From Mesorhizobium hawassense (lineage in GTDB: Bacteria > Pseudomonadota > Alphaproteobacteria > Rhizobiales > Rhizobiaceae), in NCBI RefSeq assembly GCF_003289945.1, contig NZ_QMBP01000001.1, positions 310,001 through 374,000 of the forward strand: 64,000 bases of DNA, given 5' to 3'. This document shows positions 25,850 to 34,494 of the stretch, piece after piece (position 1 is the stretch's first letter; the number at the start of each line of letters is the position of its first letter). The position numbers were made by a program, and so were the translations under genes. The notes beneath the pieces were generated by a model. The model had not been told where the DNA came from. It worked only from the letters and a program-made list of their open reading frames with translations, and searched no databases.

Positions 25850-26829
25850 GCGTCTCGGCCAACGACTCAGCCAAAGTGAGCGTGCGCGGCTTCCTCGCCA
25901 AATACAGCGTGCTCATCGCTTTCGCCGCCATCGTCATTTTCTTTGCGATTGCGAGCCCGACCTTCCTGACGCCGGCAAACCTCTTCAACGTGCTGGTCAA
26001 CAACGTGGTCATGCTGGCGATCGTGGCGCTCGGCCTCACCATCGTTATCTCGTCGGGCGGCATCGATCTGTCGGTCGGCGTCTCGGTCGATATGGCGAGC
26101 ATGATCTTCGTCATGCTTCTGGCCGCCGGCTACAGCGGCGTTGTCGGCGTCGCCGGCGGACTTGGCGCGGCGCTGATCGTCGGCATCCTCAACGCCATCC
26201 TGATCACCAGGCTCAACATCAGCCCGTTCCTGGCGACGCTCGGCGTGCTCTTCATCGGCCAGAGCACCCAGCAACTCGCCACCAGCGGCGGCCAGCCGAT
26301 CTACCTCACCAGCGGGTATGCCGCCGATCAATTCAACGCCATCGCCCGCACCGCTCTGCTCGGGATACCGACGCCGGTCGTCGTGCTGATCGTCCTAGCC
26401 GTCGCGGTCCATCTCCTTCTGCACCGCTCGGTCTTCGGCCGCTACGTCCAGGCGATGGGCGCGCAACCGGGTGTGGCCTGGTATTCCGGCATCCGCGTGC
26501 CGCGCGAATTGTCGATGGTGCATGTGCTGTGCGCGTTGCTCGCCGGCGTCACCGGCATTCTCTTGTCGGCAACGGTGAAGTCCTACGTGCCGCTCTCCGG
26601 CAATGCCTTCCTGCTCGATGCCATCGGCGCCACATTCATCGGCACGACGCTCAGCCACGAGCGCAAGCCTTCGGTCATCGGCACGCTGCTCGGTGTGCTG
26701 CTGCTCGCCATCGTCAAGAACGGGCTGCTGCTGGTCGGCTGGAATTTCTACTGGCAGCAGGTCGGCATCGGCGTGCTCGTCTTCCTGGTGCTGGCCGCGA
26801 GCTTCGGCCTGCGCCGCGCCGCCCATTGA
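25846..26829 (+). CDS. Sugar ABC importer permease 2 (RbsC family)
   Basis: A 327-residue permease with the conserved GGIDLSVGVSVDMAS motif and the AMGAQPGVAWYSGI coupling loop. It overlaps permease 1 by ATGA and is followed 20 bases later by the kinase gene. Compared with permease 1 it has a shorter N-terminal tail and shares only the family motifs, so it is not a recent duplicate. It completes an importer of one binding protein, one double ATPase and two permeases. Confidence 0.92.
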   Translation: MSVSANDSAKVSVRGFLAKYSVLIAFAAIVIFFAIASPTFLTPANLFNVLVNNVVMLAIVALGLTIVISSGGIDLSVGVSVDMASMIFVMLLAAGYSGVVGVAGGLGAALIVGILNAILITRLNISPFLATLGVLFIGQSTQQLATSGGQPIYLTSGYAADQFNAIARTALLGIPTPVVVLIVLAVAVHLLLHRSVFGRYVQAMGAQPGVAWYSGIRVPRELSMVHVLCALLAGVTGILLSATVKSYVPLSGNAFLLDAIGATFIGTTLSHERKPSVIGTLLGVLLLAIVKNGLLLVGWNFYWQQVGIGVLVFLVLAASFGLRRAAH

Positions 26830-26849
26830 GTTCGAAAGGTCCGCCAACC

Positions 26850-27815
26850 ATGCCACAATTCGACGTCAGCTCGATCGGCTTCTACGTCCTCGACATCCTC
26901 GGGCGGCCGGTCTCGCGCATCCCCGAGGGCGGCCGCGCCGATTACATCGATGAGATCCGCATGACCGTTGCCGGCACGGCGGGGGCCACAGGCATGGACT
27001 GCGCCATCCTCGGCCTGAAGACCCGCGCCGTCACGACGCTTGGGCTCGACGACATGGGCGACTGGTTCCTCGCCAAGCTCGAGAAATACGGCCTGGAGAC
27101 GAGCCTCGTGCGCCGAGACGGCAGCGTCCAGACGTCCTCCACCATTCTCCCGGTGCGGCCGAACGGCGAGCGTCCGGCATTGCATGTGCCTGGCACCGCC
27201 ACCTTGTTCGAAGTCGCCGATGCCGATCTCGACGCGGCGCTCGACGCCACCGTCGTCCATGTCGGCGGCACCGGTCTGCTGAAGCGCTTCGATGGCGAGC
27301 CAACCGTGCGGCTTCTGAAGCGCGCCAAGGAGCTTGGCCGCGTTACCACTTTCGATCTCATCCAGGCGACGACGGAGACGTGGAGGCTGGTCGAGCCGTG
27401 CCTGCCCTATATCGACTATTTCGTGCCGAGCATCGATGAGGCCGGCGAGATGGCGCATGACCGCGACCCGGCCCGCGTCGCCGCCTTCTTCAAGGCGAGG
27501 GGCGTGAAGAACTGCATCCTCACGCTCGGCGCCGGCGGCGTCTATGTCTCGCCCGTGCATGGCGAGGATTTTCATCTGCCGGCCTTCGAGGTCGAGGTGT
27601 TCGACACCACGGGCTGCGGCGATTCCTTCACCGCCGGCATCATCGTCGGCATCGTCAAGGGCTGGGACCTCAAGCAGTCCGCGCGCTTTGCCAGTGCCGT
27701 CGCCGCCAAGGTGGCGATGGGGCTCGGCTCCGACGGCAAACTCGTTTCATTCGACGACACGATCGCGGCGATGAACTCGTTTCCGGTCAAGACATCAAAG
27801 GTTCAAGCAGCATGA
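26850..27815 (+). CDS. PfkB family carbohydrate kinase
   Basis: A 321-residue ribokinase-like protein with the GTAGATGMDCAILGLKT N-terminal motif, the FDLIQATTETW mid-region and the catalytic anion-hole motif DTTGCGDSFTAG, in which the second Asp is the base. PfkB kinases phosphorylate sugars or nucleosides with ATP. Here the product would be the phosphate ester cleaved by the class II aldolase of the same operon. It overlaps the following SDR by four bases. Which hydroxyl is phosphorylated cannot be told from the sequence. Confidence 0.9.
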   Translation: MPQFDVSSIGFYVLDILGRPVSRIPEGGRADYIDEIRMTVAGTAGATGMDCAILGLKTRAVTTLGLDDMGDWFLAKLEKYGLETSLVRRDGSVQTSSTILPVRPNGERPALHVPGTATLFEVADADLDAALDATVVHVGGTGLLKRFDGEPTVRLLKRAKELGRVTTFDLIQATTETWRLVEPCLPYIDYFVPSIDEAGEMAHDRDPARVAAFFKARGVKNCILTLGAGGVYVSPVHGEDFHLPAFEVEVFDTTGCGDSFTAGIIVGIVKGWDLKQSARFASAVAAKVAMGLGSDGKLVSFDDTIAAMNSFPVKTSKVQAA

Positions 27816-28579
27816 CCATTCTTCCTGAAGCCAAGGGCAAGACGGCTCTCGTCACCGGCGCCAGCCGCGGCATCGGCAGGGCTCTCGCCAAGGGGCTGGC
27901 CGAGGCCGGCTTCGATGTCGCCATCACCGACCTGCCGTCGCAGGCGGCAGAGCTCGATGTAACAAAAAGCAAGATCGAGGCGGCCGGCCGCAAGGCCTAT
28001 GTCTACACGATGGACGTCAGCAAGAAGAAGGACATCGAGGCGACGGCGCAGGCCTTGCTCGAGGCCGCGGGCAGCATCGATGTGCTGGTCAACAATGCCG
28101 GCATCCTCAAGCCAAGCCTGCTGCAGGATCTCGACGAGGCCAATTGGGACGCGCATTTCGACGTCAACGCCAAGGGCGTGCTGATGATGTGCCAGGCAGT
28201 GCTGCCGCATATGCGCGCCAGGAAGTCGGGCAGGGTGATCAACATCGCCTCGATCGCCGGCCGACAGGGCGTGCCGACGCAGGGCCACTACGCCGCGACC
28301 AAGGCGGTGGTGATCACGCTCACCCGCGTGCTGGCGCAGGAGGTCGGCATGGATGGCGTCACCGTCAACGCGATCTGCCCCGGCATCATCCTGACCGAGA
28401 TGGGCAAGAACAATCTGGGCAGCGAAGCGGCGATCCGCCATTGGGAGGATGTCGCGGCGCTGAAGCGGCTCGGCGCGCCGGAGGATGTCGTCGGCCCGGT
28501 GCTGTTCTTCGCGTCGGACCTGTCGGCCTTCGTCACCGGTCAGGCGCTGAATGTGGACGGCGGCATCTACTACCACTGA
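27812..28579 (+). CDS. Short-chain dehydrogenase
   Basis: A 255-residue classical SDR: TGASRGIG cofactor motif, NNAG, Ser in NIASIAG, the YAATK catalytic pair and the DGGIYYH end. It has a four-residue insertion after strand 2 (around LPSQAAELDVT), so the cofactor preference is uncertain. It is the last gene of the importer operon and overlaps the kinase gene. A second dehydrogenase in the operon suggests that either two polyols are accepted or the aldehyde product of the aldolase is reduced. Confidence 0.87.
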   Translation: MTILPEAKGKTALVTGASRGIGRALAKGLAEAGFDVAITDLPSQAAELDVTKSKIEAAGRKAYVYTMDVSKKKDIEATAQALLEAAGSIDVLVNNAGILKPSLLQDLDEANWDAHFDVNAKGVLMMCQAVLPHMRARKSGRVINIASIAGRQGVPTQGHYAATKAVVITLTRVLAQEVGMDGVTVNAICPGIILTEMGKNNLGSEAAIRHWEDVAALKRLGAPEDVVGPVLFFASDLSAFVTGQALNVDGGIYYH

Positions 28580-28651
28580 CGCCACGGCACAATCTCGAAA
28601 AACGCGCCGACTGACGCGGCGCTCGTAACGGGTCTCGCGGCGCGCTCTGGA

Positions 28652-30148
28652 CTAGAGCCGCGGCCCCGCCACCATGCGCGCCACCCGCGCCATGTCGGCG
28701 CTCATCTCGCGGTCGTCGTCGAGCGGGGCGACCAGCGCCCTCACGGCTTCATAGCTGCGCCGCGGGCCGTCGCCCATGCTGTCCAGCACGCCGCGCAGCT
28801 CGACGCCGGTCGCCGCGAAGATCAATTCCATCGCCACCAGATAGCGAAGGCGCTCGATGATCCCCGCCGTCTTGGCCACCACGCGCGGCGCCATCGACGA
28901 CTGGTCCTCGACGCCGTCGGAGATGGCCAAAGGGCTGAGCGACATCGGATTGGCAAGGTGGCGGATTTCCGCTTCGAGCGCCGCGACCGGCTTCTGCAAT
29001 TCGGCATAGCCTTGACGGCTGCCGCCCCTGGCCGACAGGAAGCGCGGCAGCTCCGCCACCGTCGGCGACATCAGCTTCATCGAGCGGTTGGCGGTGCCGA
29101 CCGCGCAATGCGCCAGTGCCTGGCCGAGGTTTTCCCAGGTCAGCGTGAAGGCCGTGAGGTCGAAATTGCCGTTGGAGACGACCCGTTCGGCTTCGGACAG
29201 GATGACCGGATTGTCGCCGGAATGGCCGAGCTCGATCTCGGTCGCGAGCTTGGCCTGCTCGTGCGCATGCAGCAGCCCGCCCCACACTTGCGGCACGCAA
29301 CGAAAACTCAGCGGATCTTGTAGGCGCCGCGCGGCGCTCTCCTGCCACAGCCCGCTGCCCGAAAGCTCGGCCCGCAGCCTGGCGCCGATCTCGCGCTGGC
29401 CGAAGGCCGGCCGCGCCGCCAGCGCGTCCTGATCGATGGCCTTGAGCGACGCGCGGAAGGCCTCGTAGTTCAGCGCCACCGCCGCCAGCGACCAGTCGAT
29501 CAGGCAGGCGACCTCTTCCAGCGCCAGGCACGCCGTCCCGGTCGAAAGGCTATTGGCGACGATGATGGCGTGGCCATCTTTCTCGCGCAGGCCGAGCGGC
29601 TCCAGCCCGGCGAGCTTGAGCGCTTCGGCCGATGGCATGATCCGGCCTTGATATTCACTCTCGCCGTCGCCGCCCAGCGCCCGCGCCAGATGGCCGAGTG
29701 GAGCGAGGTCCGCGGCGCCCACCGATCCCCAGCTCGGAACGACCGGATGAACGCCGGCGTTGAGCGCCGCGACCAGCCCGAGAACCACGCCTTCCGAGGC
29801 GCCGGTGCCGCCGGCGGCCATGCCGCAGATGCGTGCGGTGATCAGCGCCCGCACCGCTTCGGTCGGCAGCGACGGGCCGGCGCCCATCGAGTGGCTGAGC
29901 GGCACGCTGTGCTGGAAGGCGATCAGGTCGGCCTGCGCCAGCGGCGTGTCGACACAGGCGCCGAGCCCGGTGGTGACGCCGTAGAGCGGCTTGCCGAGCT
30001 GGGTGAGATGCTCGATAAGGGCGCGGCTGGCGCGGATACGGTGCATGGCCTCTTCGCCGAGCACGAGCCGGGCGTTGCGCCGCGCGATCTCGGCGACATC
30101 TTCCGCACCCAACGGCTTGGCATCGAGCACGATCACTCTGGTTGTCAT
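28652..30148 (-). CDS. Ammonia-lyase (HAL/PAL) family protein with altered MIO loop
   Basis: A 498-residue member of the histidine/aromatic ammonia-lyase superfamily: LYGVTTGLGA with Tyr56, LSHSMG, QDPLSFRCVPQVWG, SDNPV-like GDNPVILSEAERV, and the terminal GVEDQSSMAPR segment. The loop that normally reads G-S-V-G-A-S-G-D-L, whose Ala-Ser-Gly cyclises to the MIO electrophile, is G-S-V-G-A-A-D-L here (residues 141-148). It is one residue shorter and has no serine at the MIO position. Tyr of QDPYS is also replaced by Leu. ATG 30148 was chosen over longer starts since AGGAA precedes it. Conventional deamination is therefore doubtful. Confidence 0.85.
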   Translation of the reverse strand: MTTRVIVLDAKPLGAEDVAEIARRNARLVLGEEAMHRIRASRALIEHLTQLGKPLYGVTTGLGACVDTPLAQADLIAFQHSVPLSHSMGAGPSLPTEAVRALITARICGMAAGGTGASEGVVLGLVAALNAGVHPVVPSWGSVGAADLAPLGHLARALGGDGESEYQGRIMPSAEALKLAGLEPLGLREKDGHAIIVANSLSTGTACLALEEVACLIDWSLAAVALNYEAFRASLKAIDQDALAARPAFGQREIGARLRAELSGSGLWQESAARRLQDPLSFRCVPQVWGGLLHAHEQAKLATEIELGHSGDNPVILSEAERVVSNGNFDLTAFTLTWENLGQALAHCAVGTANRSMKLMSPTVAELPRFLSARGGSRQGYAELQKPVAALEAEIRHLANPMSLSPLAISDGVEDQSSMAPRVVAKTAGIIERLRYLVAMELIFAATGVELRGVLDSMGDGPRRSYEAVRALVAPLDDDREMSADMARVARMVAGPRL

Positions 30149-30299
30149 TTGGCGGCTATTCCTATGCATCCGCGGGGCTGGCTGGCTTGGGATCGCAGGA
30201 TAACGGCCTTTGGCGCCGGCCATTGTCGAAAATCCGCCGTCGCAATTGCCGTTATTTTTTGGCGGTAGGGGCACGGCAGGCAAAAAAAGGCCGCGTCCG

Positions 30300-30327
30300 T
30301 GTCACAACGGGCCAAGCCTGGCTCGTC
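30300..30327 (+). promoter_or_regulatory. ECF41-type promoter
   Basis: TGTCACA (30300-30306) is followed after 17 bases by CGTC (30324-30327), 32 bases before the start codon of the AhpD-like gene. This agrees with the promoter recognised by ECF41 sigma factors, whose gene lies directly downstream, so autoregulation is expected. Confidence 0.75.
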
Positions 30328-30359
30328 TTGAGGTCGGAAGCAACGAAAGGAACCCGACC

Positions 30360-30848
30360 ATGACTGTCAGACTGGACCCCCTTGCCGCCGCCCCTTCGCT
30401 GATGAAGGAGTGGCACCGCGCCTCTTTGGCCATCGCCGGCAGCCTCGATCCGGCGCTTGCCGAGCTCATCGAGATCCGATCCTCGCAGATCAATGGCTGC
30501 GCCAACTGCATCAACATGCATGCGACCTATGCCCGCGAGCGCGGCGAGACCGAGCAGCGCATCTATCTCCTGTCGGCCTGGCGCGAGGCGCCGTGCTATA
30601 CCGACCGCGAGCGCGCCGCGCTCGGCTGGACCGAGGCGCTGACCAGGATTTGCGAAGGCCATACGCATGAAGCGGCCTATGAAGCGCTAAAACCGCATTT
30701 CTCCGATGAGGAACGGGTGAAGCTCACATTGATGATCAACATAATCAATGGCTGGAATCGCATCGCCGTCGGTTTCGGCGGCTTTGTCGATCCGGCGGCC
30801 ATCAAGGCTTCCAACAAGGCGGCTGCCGCCAAGGCGGTTGCGGCTTGA
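30360..30848 (+). CDS. Carboxymuconolactone decarboxylase/AhpD-like protein of an ECF41 module
   Basis: A 162-residue all-helical protein with the AhpD-type redox motif Cys-x-x-Cys in GCANCINMHATYARERG. Such proteins act as peroxidase partners or oxidoreductases. In ECF41 systems one carboxymuconolactone decarboxylase, oxidoreductase or epimerase gene is always next to the sigma gene, and this fits. AAAGGA precedes the ATG. Its stop overlaps the TTG start of the sigma gene (TTGA). The real electron donor or substrate in ECF41 modules is not known. Confidence 0.9.
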   Translation: MTVRLDPLAAAPSLMKEWHRASLAIAGSLDPALAELIEIRSSQINGCANCINMHATYARERGETEQRIYLLSAWREAPCYTDRERAALGWTEALTRICEGHTHEAAYEALKPHFSDEERVKLTLMINIINGWNRIAVGFGGFVDPAAIKASNKAAAAKAVAA

Positions 30849-31704
30849 CGACGGAGCCGGCATTGACGGGCGCGGCGGCGGAATTCGAACCGCTGCGCCC
30901 GAAGCTGATGCGGATCGCCTACCGCATGCTGGGCTCGGTCGCCGATGCCGAGGATGTGGTGCAGGACGCCTTCATCCGCTGGATGCGGACCGAGCGTGCC
31001 GCGGTGCGCCAGCCCGAGGCGTTCCTGCGCCGCACGGTGACGCGGCTCTGCCTCGACCAGCTCAAATCCGCGCGCCGCCAGCGCGAAACCTATGTCGGCC
31101 CCTGGTTGCCCGAGCCGCTCGTCGAGGAAGACGAGGCGGAGGACGTCACCTTGCCGCTGATGCTGGCGCTGGAGCGGCTTTCGCCGCTGGAGCGCGCCGC
31201 CTTCCTGCTGCATGACGTGTTCGGCCTGCAGTTCGAGGAGGTTGCGGCCGAGATCGAGCGCGATCCGGCCGCCTGCCGCCAGCTTGCCGCCGCGCGCGTG
31301 AGCATGTGCGCGAGGCACGGCCGCGCTTCAAGATCGAGAAGCAGCGCGGGCTGGAGATCGCCGAGGCCTTCTTCAACGCGTCGCGCGGCGGCGACATGAA
31401 AGCGCTCGGCGCCATGCTGAGCGCCGACGTCACCGCTCACGCCGATGGCGGTGGCAAGCGTCCGGCGGCAACCGAGCCGGCTCTCGGCTTCGAGGCGGTC
31501 ATGACGCAATACGCAGTCGTGGCGGCGTGGCTCAAAGACAACCGCTCGAAGCTGGTCCGCTACGGCTTCATCAACGGCCTGCCCGGCTTCGTCACGCTCG
31601 AAGTCGACGGCGAGCTGCAGACCACGGCCCTCGACATCGAGGACGGCAAGATCAGGGCGATCTATGTCATGCGCAATCCCGACAAGCTGCGGCACCTGCA
31701 TTAA
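30845..31704 (+). pseudogene. ECF41 sigma factor gene with a single-base frameshift
   Basis: The first part encodes sigma region 2 (RIAYRMLGSVADAEDVVQDAFIRW) and region 4 (LSPLERAAFLLHDVFGLQFEEVA). The SnoaL-like C-terminal extension continues in another frame from about 31300, with the two ECF41 hallmarks DGGGK (DGGGR-like) and NPDKL. Adding one base in the GC-rich run at about 31288-31299 (GCCGCCGCGCGCG) restores Gln-Leu-Ala-Ala-Arg-Ala-Arg-Glu and joins both parts into about 286 residues. Either the gene is recently broken or the sequence has a homopolymer-type error. The C-terminal extension is known to control the activity of these sigma factors. Confidence 0.85.
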
Positions 31705-31793
31705 CGGCGCGCGCACCAACCCATGCGGGAACTTTTGCGCCACTGGCGATTTTGGGTATGCTGCAGGCCCAAACCGCCAGAAGGCTGCCGTCG

Positions 31794-32084
31794 ATGATGA
31801 AATATCTCGCTGTCTCTGCTCTCGTGCTGGCCACGGCCGCGAGGCTGTCCGCCCCGGCAGTTGCGGGCGAATGGCATCATCATCGCCACTATCGTCATCA
31901 GCCGCCGGTCGAGCAGGAGCGTTACGTTCCGGCCAGTGACGATATCCTCTACCAGTTGTTCGGCGGTCCGCGCTATTACGACCAGCAGCTGTCCACCACG
32001 GCGGCGGGCGCCTGCTCCTACGACCGCGTCGGACCGGATGCGAATGCGATAAACAAGATCAACGACCACCATTGCGGGAAGTAG
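31794..32084 (+). CDS. Small secreted His-rich protein, unknown function
   Basis: A 96-residue protein with a short signal peptide (MMKYLAVSALVLATAARL, cleavage likely after APAVA) followed by a histidine-rich start of the mature chain (EWHHHRHYRH). The rest is polar and contains two cysteines (GACSYD and HHCGK) that could form a disulfide. Nothing in it matches a known enzyme. The His cluster could bind metal ions in the periplasm; that is a guess. It follows the sigma gene by 89 bases and might belong to its target genes, but I see no ECF41 promoter in front of it. Confidence 0.6.
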   Translation: MMKYLAVSALVLATAARLSAPAVAGEWHHHRHYRHQPPVEQERYVPASDDILYQLFGGPRYYDQQLSTTAAGACSYDRVGPDANAINKINDHHCGK

Positions 32085-32219
32085 CCGTCTTTAGCGGCGC
32101 CTTGGCCAGCGATCGATAGCCTTCGACCATTTCACTAGATTCGCGGACGACTGACGCTGTTCAGCGGCGGCTGCTCGCTGCTTGCGTTTGAGAACCGTCG
32201 AAAACATTCCGTCGAAACA

Positions 32220-32229
32220 TTGTATACAA
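32220..32229. promoter_or_regulatory. Palindromic TTGTATACAA operator for an FCD-type GntR regulator
   Basis: The perfect 10-bp palindrome TTGTATACAA lies 107 bases before the start of the binding-protein gene. FCD/FadR-type GntR regulators recognise sites of the type T-x-GTATAC-x-A. The only such regulator in the window is encoded at the end of the same gene set (37866-38579). A TTGACA hexamer follows at 32243-32248. Confidence 0.7.
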
Positions 32230-32335
32230 AACATAAGAAAGATGTTGACAATCTGGCGCGGCCGGTTTCCCTTAACGCTATCCGCGCAGCCTACGAGCAA
32301 AACACAAAGCGCGATAACCAAGGGGAACTACAGAT

Positions 32336-33538
32336 ATGATCAACCGTCGCTCGACTCTGAAATCCATGGCGCTCGGCGCCGTCTCGACCCTGGCCATTGC
32401 TGCTGTCGGCATTTCGTACGCGCAGGCTGAAAACAAGGAACTGAAGATCGGTTTTGTCGGCGTCACCAGCGGCCCGGCGGCCGCCTGGGGCACCTCGAAC
32501 GTGCGCTCGATGCAGACCCGCGCCGCCTGGATCAACGAGACCGGCGGCGTCAAGATCGGCAACGACACCTACAACGTCGACATCGTCACATTCGACGACC
32601 AGAAGGACCCCAAGCGCGCCATCGCCGGCATGGAGAAAATGGCGCAGGAAGGCGTCCACTATGTCGTCGGCCCGAATGTCGATGACGGCGCCGCTGCTGT
32701 GCGCCCCGTCGCCGAGGCCAACGGCATCATTTATTTCCCCTATGCTTTCCCCAAGGCGCTTTACCAGAAGCCGGCCTCCAATGCCGTGCTCGGCATGATC
32801 GCCAACTACCAGTCCGGTCCGGCGATCTATAAATACCTCAAGGAAAACAAGGGCGTGAAGAAGATCGCCTTTGTCGCTGCCAATGAATCCGACCCGCTCA
32901 GCCAGCGCGACGGCGGCGTCGAGGCGGCGAAGGCGCTCGGCCTCGAAATCGTCGCCCAGAACGACACCTACCAGAACGACACACGCGACTTCACGCCGGT
33001 GCTGACGCCGATCGTCGCGCTGAAGCCCGACCTGCTGGTCTTGTCCGGCGTCGCGCCGGCCAACGCGCCGCTGCTCATCCGCGCCGCGCGCGAGCTCGGC
33101 TATGAAGGCCTTATCTCGACCGAAACCGCACAGGACGCCAAGGTTCTGGAGGAAGGTGCCGGCGAATACGCCAACGGCTTTATCTCCGTCGGCGGGGCTT
33201 CCACGCCGGAGATTGCCTCCGACACGATGAAAGAGTTCGTCACGCGCTACACCAAAATGTTCGGCGAGTACAACGACGAGTCCAACACCAAGGTCTACGC
33301 GCTGGAATACATCCTCGACACGCTGAAGGCCAACCCTGCCGCGATCAACGACGTCGCCGAATTCAAGAAGACCATGGACACCTTCTCGGCGCCCAATCCG
33401 TTCCTGAAGGGGGATGCCAAGCTCGGCTATGTCGGCACGACGTCCTTCGGCCAGAAGCGCCAGCTCTCGGTGCCGATGGTGGTCAACGAATACAAGGATG
33501 GCGCTTTCCAGACCCTGTTCGTCGGCTCCGTCGACTAG
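32336..33538 (+). CDS. Branched-chain amino acid/amide-type ABC substrate-binding protein
   Basis: A 400-residue Leu/Ile/Val-type periplasmic binding protein. The signal peptide begins with two arginines (NRRSTLKS), resembling a Tat signal, and ends at AQA-EN. Mature-chain motifs such as GFVGVTSGPAAAWG, VVGPNVDDGAAAV and TYQNDTRDFTPVL are those of the LivJ family. The ATG follows an AAGGGG. Its ligand is likely a compound acted on by the racemase of the operon, for example a hydantoin or an amino-acid derivative (inference). A large hairpin follows the gene. Confidence 0.9.
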   Translation: MINRRSTLKSMALGAVSTLAIAAVGISYAQAENKELKIGFVGVTSGPAAAWGTSNVRSMQTRAAWINETGGVKIGNDTYNVDIVTFDDQKDPKRAIAGMEKMAQEGVHYVVGPNVDDGAAAVRPVAEANGIIYFPYAFPKALYQKPASNAVLGMIANYQSGPAIYKYLKENKGVKKIAFVAANESDPLSQRDGGVEAAKALGLEIVAQNDTYQNDTRDFTPVLTPIVALKPDLLVLSGVAPANAPLLIRAARELGYEGLISTETAQDAKVLEEGAGEYANGFISVGGASTPEIASDTMKEFVTRYTKMFGEYNDESNTKVYALEYILDTLKANPAAINDVAEFKKTMDTFSAPNPFLKGDAKLGYVGTTSFGQKRQLSVPMVVNEYKDGAFQTLFVGSVD

Positions 33539-33541
33539 CAT

Positions 33542-33617
33542 TACCTTCGAGCGTCATTTCCTCCAGCTTGCCGCGGGGGCCGGACGATAGGCCGGACCCC
33601 GCGGAAGATCGAAGGTA
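33542..33617 (+). other. Nested inverted repeat between binding-protein and livH genes, covering the livH ribosome site
   Basis: An outer perfect 9-bp pair (TACCTTCGA 33542-33550 with TCGAAGGTA 33609-33617) encloses an inner 13-bp pair with one mismatch (33571-33583 with 33592-33604). The right outer arm contains GAAGG, the probable ribosome site of livH (ATG 33621). The RNA fold would hide that site and could lower permease synthesis relative to the binding protein. Confidence 0.65.
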
Positions 33618-33620
33618 TCA

Positions 33621-34487
33621 ATGGAACAGGTCATCGCCAACGGATTGTATCTCGGGGCACAATACGCGCTGATCGCGCTGGGCTTGACCCTGATCTTCGC
33701 CCTGATGAACGTGCTCAATTTCGCCCACGGCCAAATGTATGTGCTGGGCGGGTTCATCACCTACACCGTCTACGGCCAGCTCGGCCTGCCTTTCGTGGTG
33801 GCGCTGCTCGCCTCGGGCGTCACGCTCGCCGTCATCGGCGCGCTGATGGAGAAATTCCTCTTCCGCACCGTCATCCGGCGCAGCCATCGCGAGGAAAGCA
33901 CCATGCTGCTTGCCGCCGCGACGGCCTTCTTCTTCGACGCCGTCATCCTGCTTCTGTTTGGCGAAAAGCAGCGCGGCGTTCCAAAGATCGTCAAGGGCGT
34001 CTTCAACGACGCCGGCATCATCATGCCTTACGACCGGCTGGTGGTCGGCGCGCTTGCGATCGTCTTCATCGCGGCCTTCGTCCTCTACATGCAGTACAGC
34101 AGGGTCGGGCGGGCCATGCGTGCGCTCGCCCAGGACCGCGTCGCCGCCCAGCTTATGGGTGTCCGCGTCGACCGCTATTCGATGATCGGCTTCGCCATGG
34201 GCGCCATGCTCGCGGGCGTCGTCGGCGGACTCTTGGTCACCATCACCGGCGTCAATTCCGGCATCGGCGGCCCGATCTCGATCAAGGCCTTCCTGATGGT
34301 GATGATCGGCGGCGCCGGCGTCGTCGGCGGCGCCATCGCCGGCGGCTTCATTCTCGGCATGATGGAGTCGGTCGGCCTCACCGTGCTGCGCGAATATGGC
34401 GACGTCACCTATCTCGTCATCTTCGCCGCCCTGATGGTGTTCCTGTCGGTCCGCCCCAACGGGCTGATGGGCAAGCCGTGGGGTTGA
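33621..34487 (+). CDS. livH: Branched-chain-type ABC permease LivH
   Basis: A 288-residue inner-membrane permease with about eight helices and the family motifs LGAQYALIALGLTLIF, LNFAHGQMYVLGG and the RALAQDRVAAQLMGV coupling loop. It follows the binding-protein gene after an 82-base gap containing the hairpin, and is separated from livM by seven bases. LivH pairs with LivM to form the membrane channel of a hydrophobic amino-acid or amide importer. Confidence 0.92.
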   Translation: MEQVIANGLYLGAQYALIALGLTLIFALMNVLNFAHGQMYVLGGFITYTVYGQLGLPFVVALLASGVTLAVIGALMEKFLFRTVIRRSHREESTMLLAAATAFFFDAVILLLFGEKQRGVPKIVKGVFNDAGIIMPYDRLVVGALAIVFIAAFVLYMQYSRVGRAMRALAQDRVAAQLMGVRVDRYSMIGFAMGAMLAGVVGGLLVTITGVNSGIGGPISIKAFLMVMIGGAGVVGGAIAGGFILGMMESVGLTVLREYGDVTYLVIFAALMVFLSVRPNGLMGKPWG

Positions 34488-34494
34488 TCGCGCC

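Noticed and set aside
32291..33541. A 416-codon open frame antisense to the binding-protein gene
   Set aside because: Codon use and composition are those of a shadow frame, and the sense strand has a clear signal peptide and family motifs.
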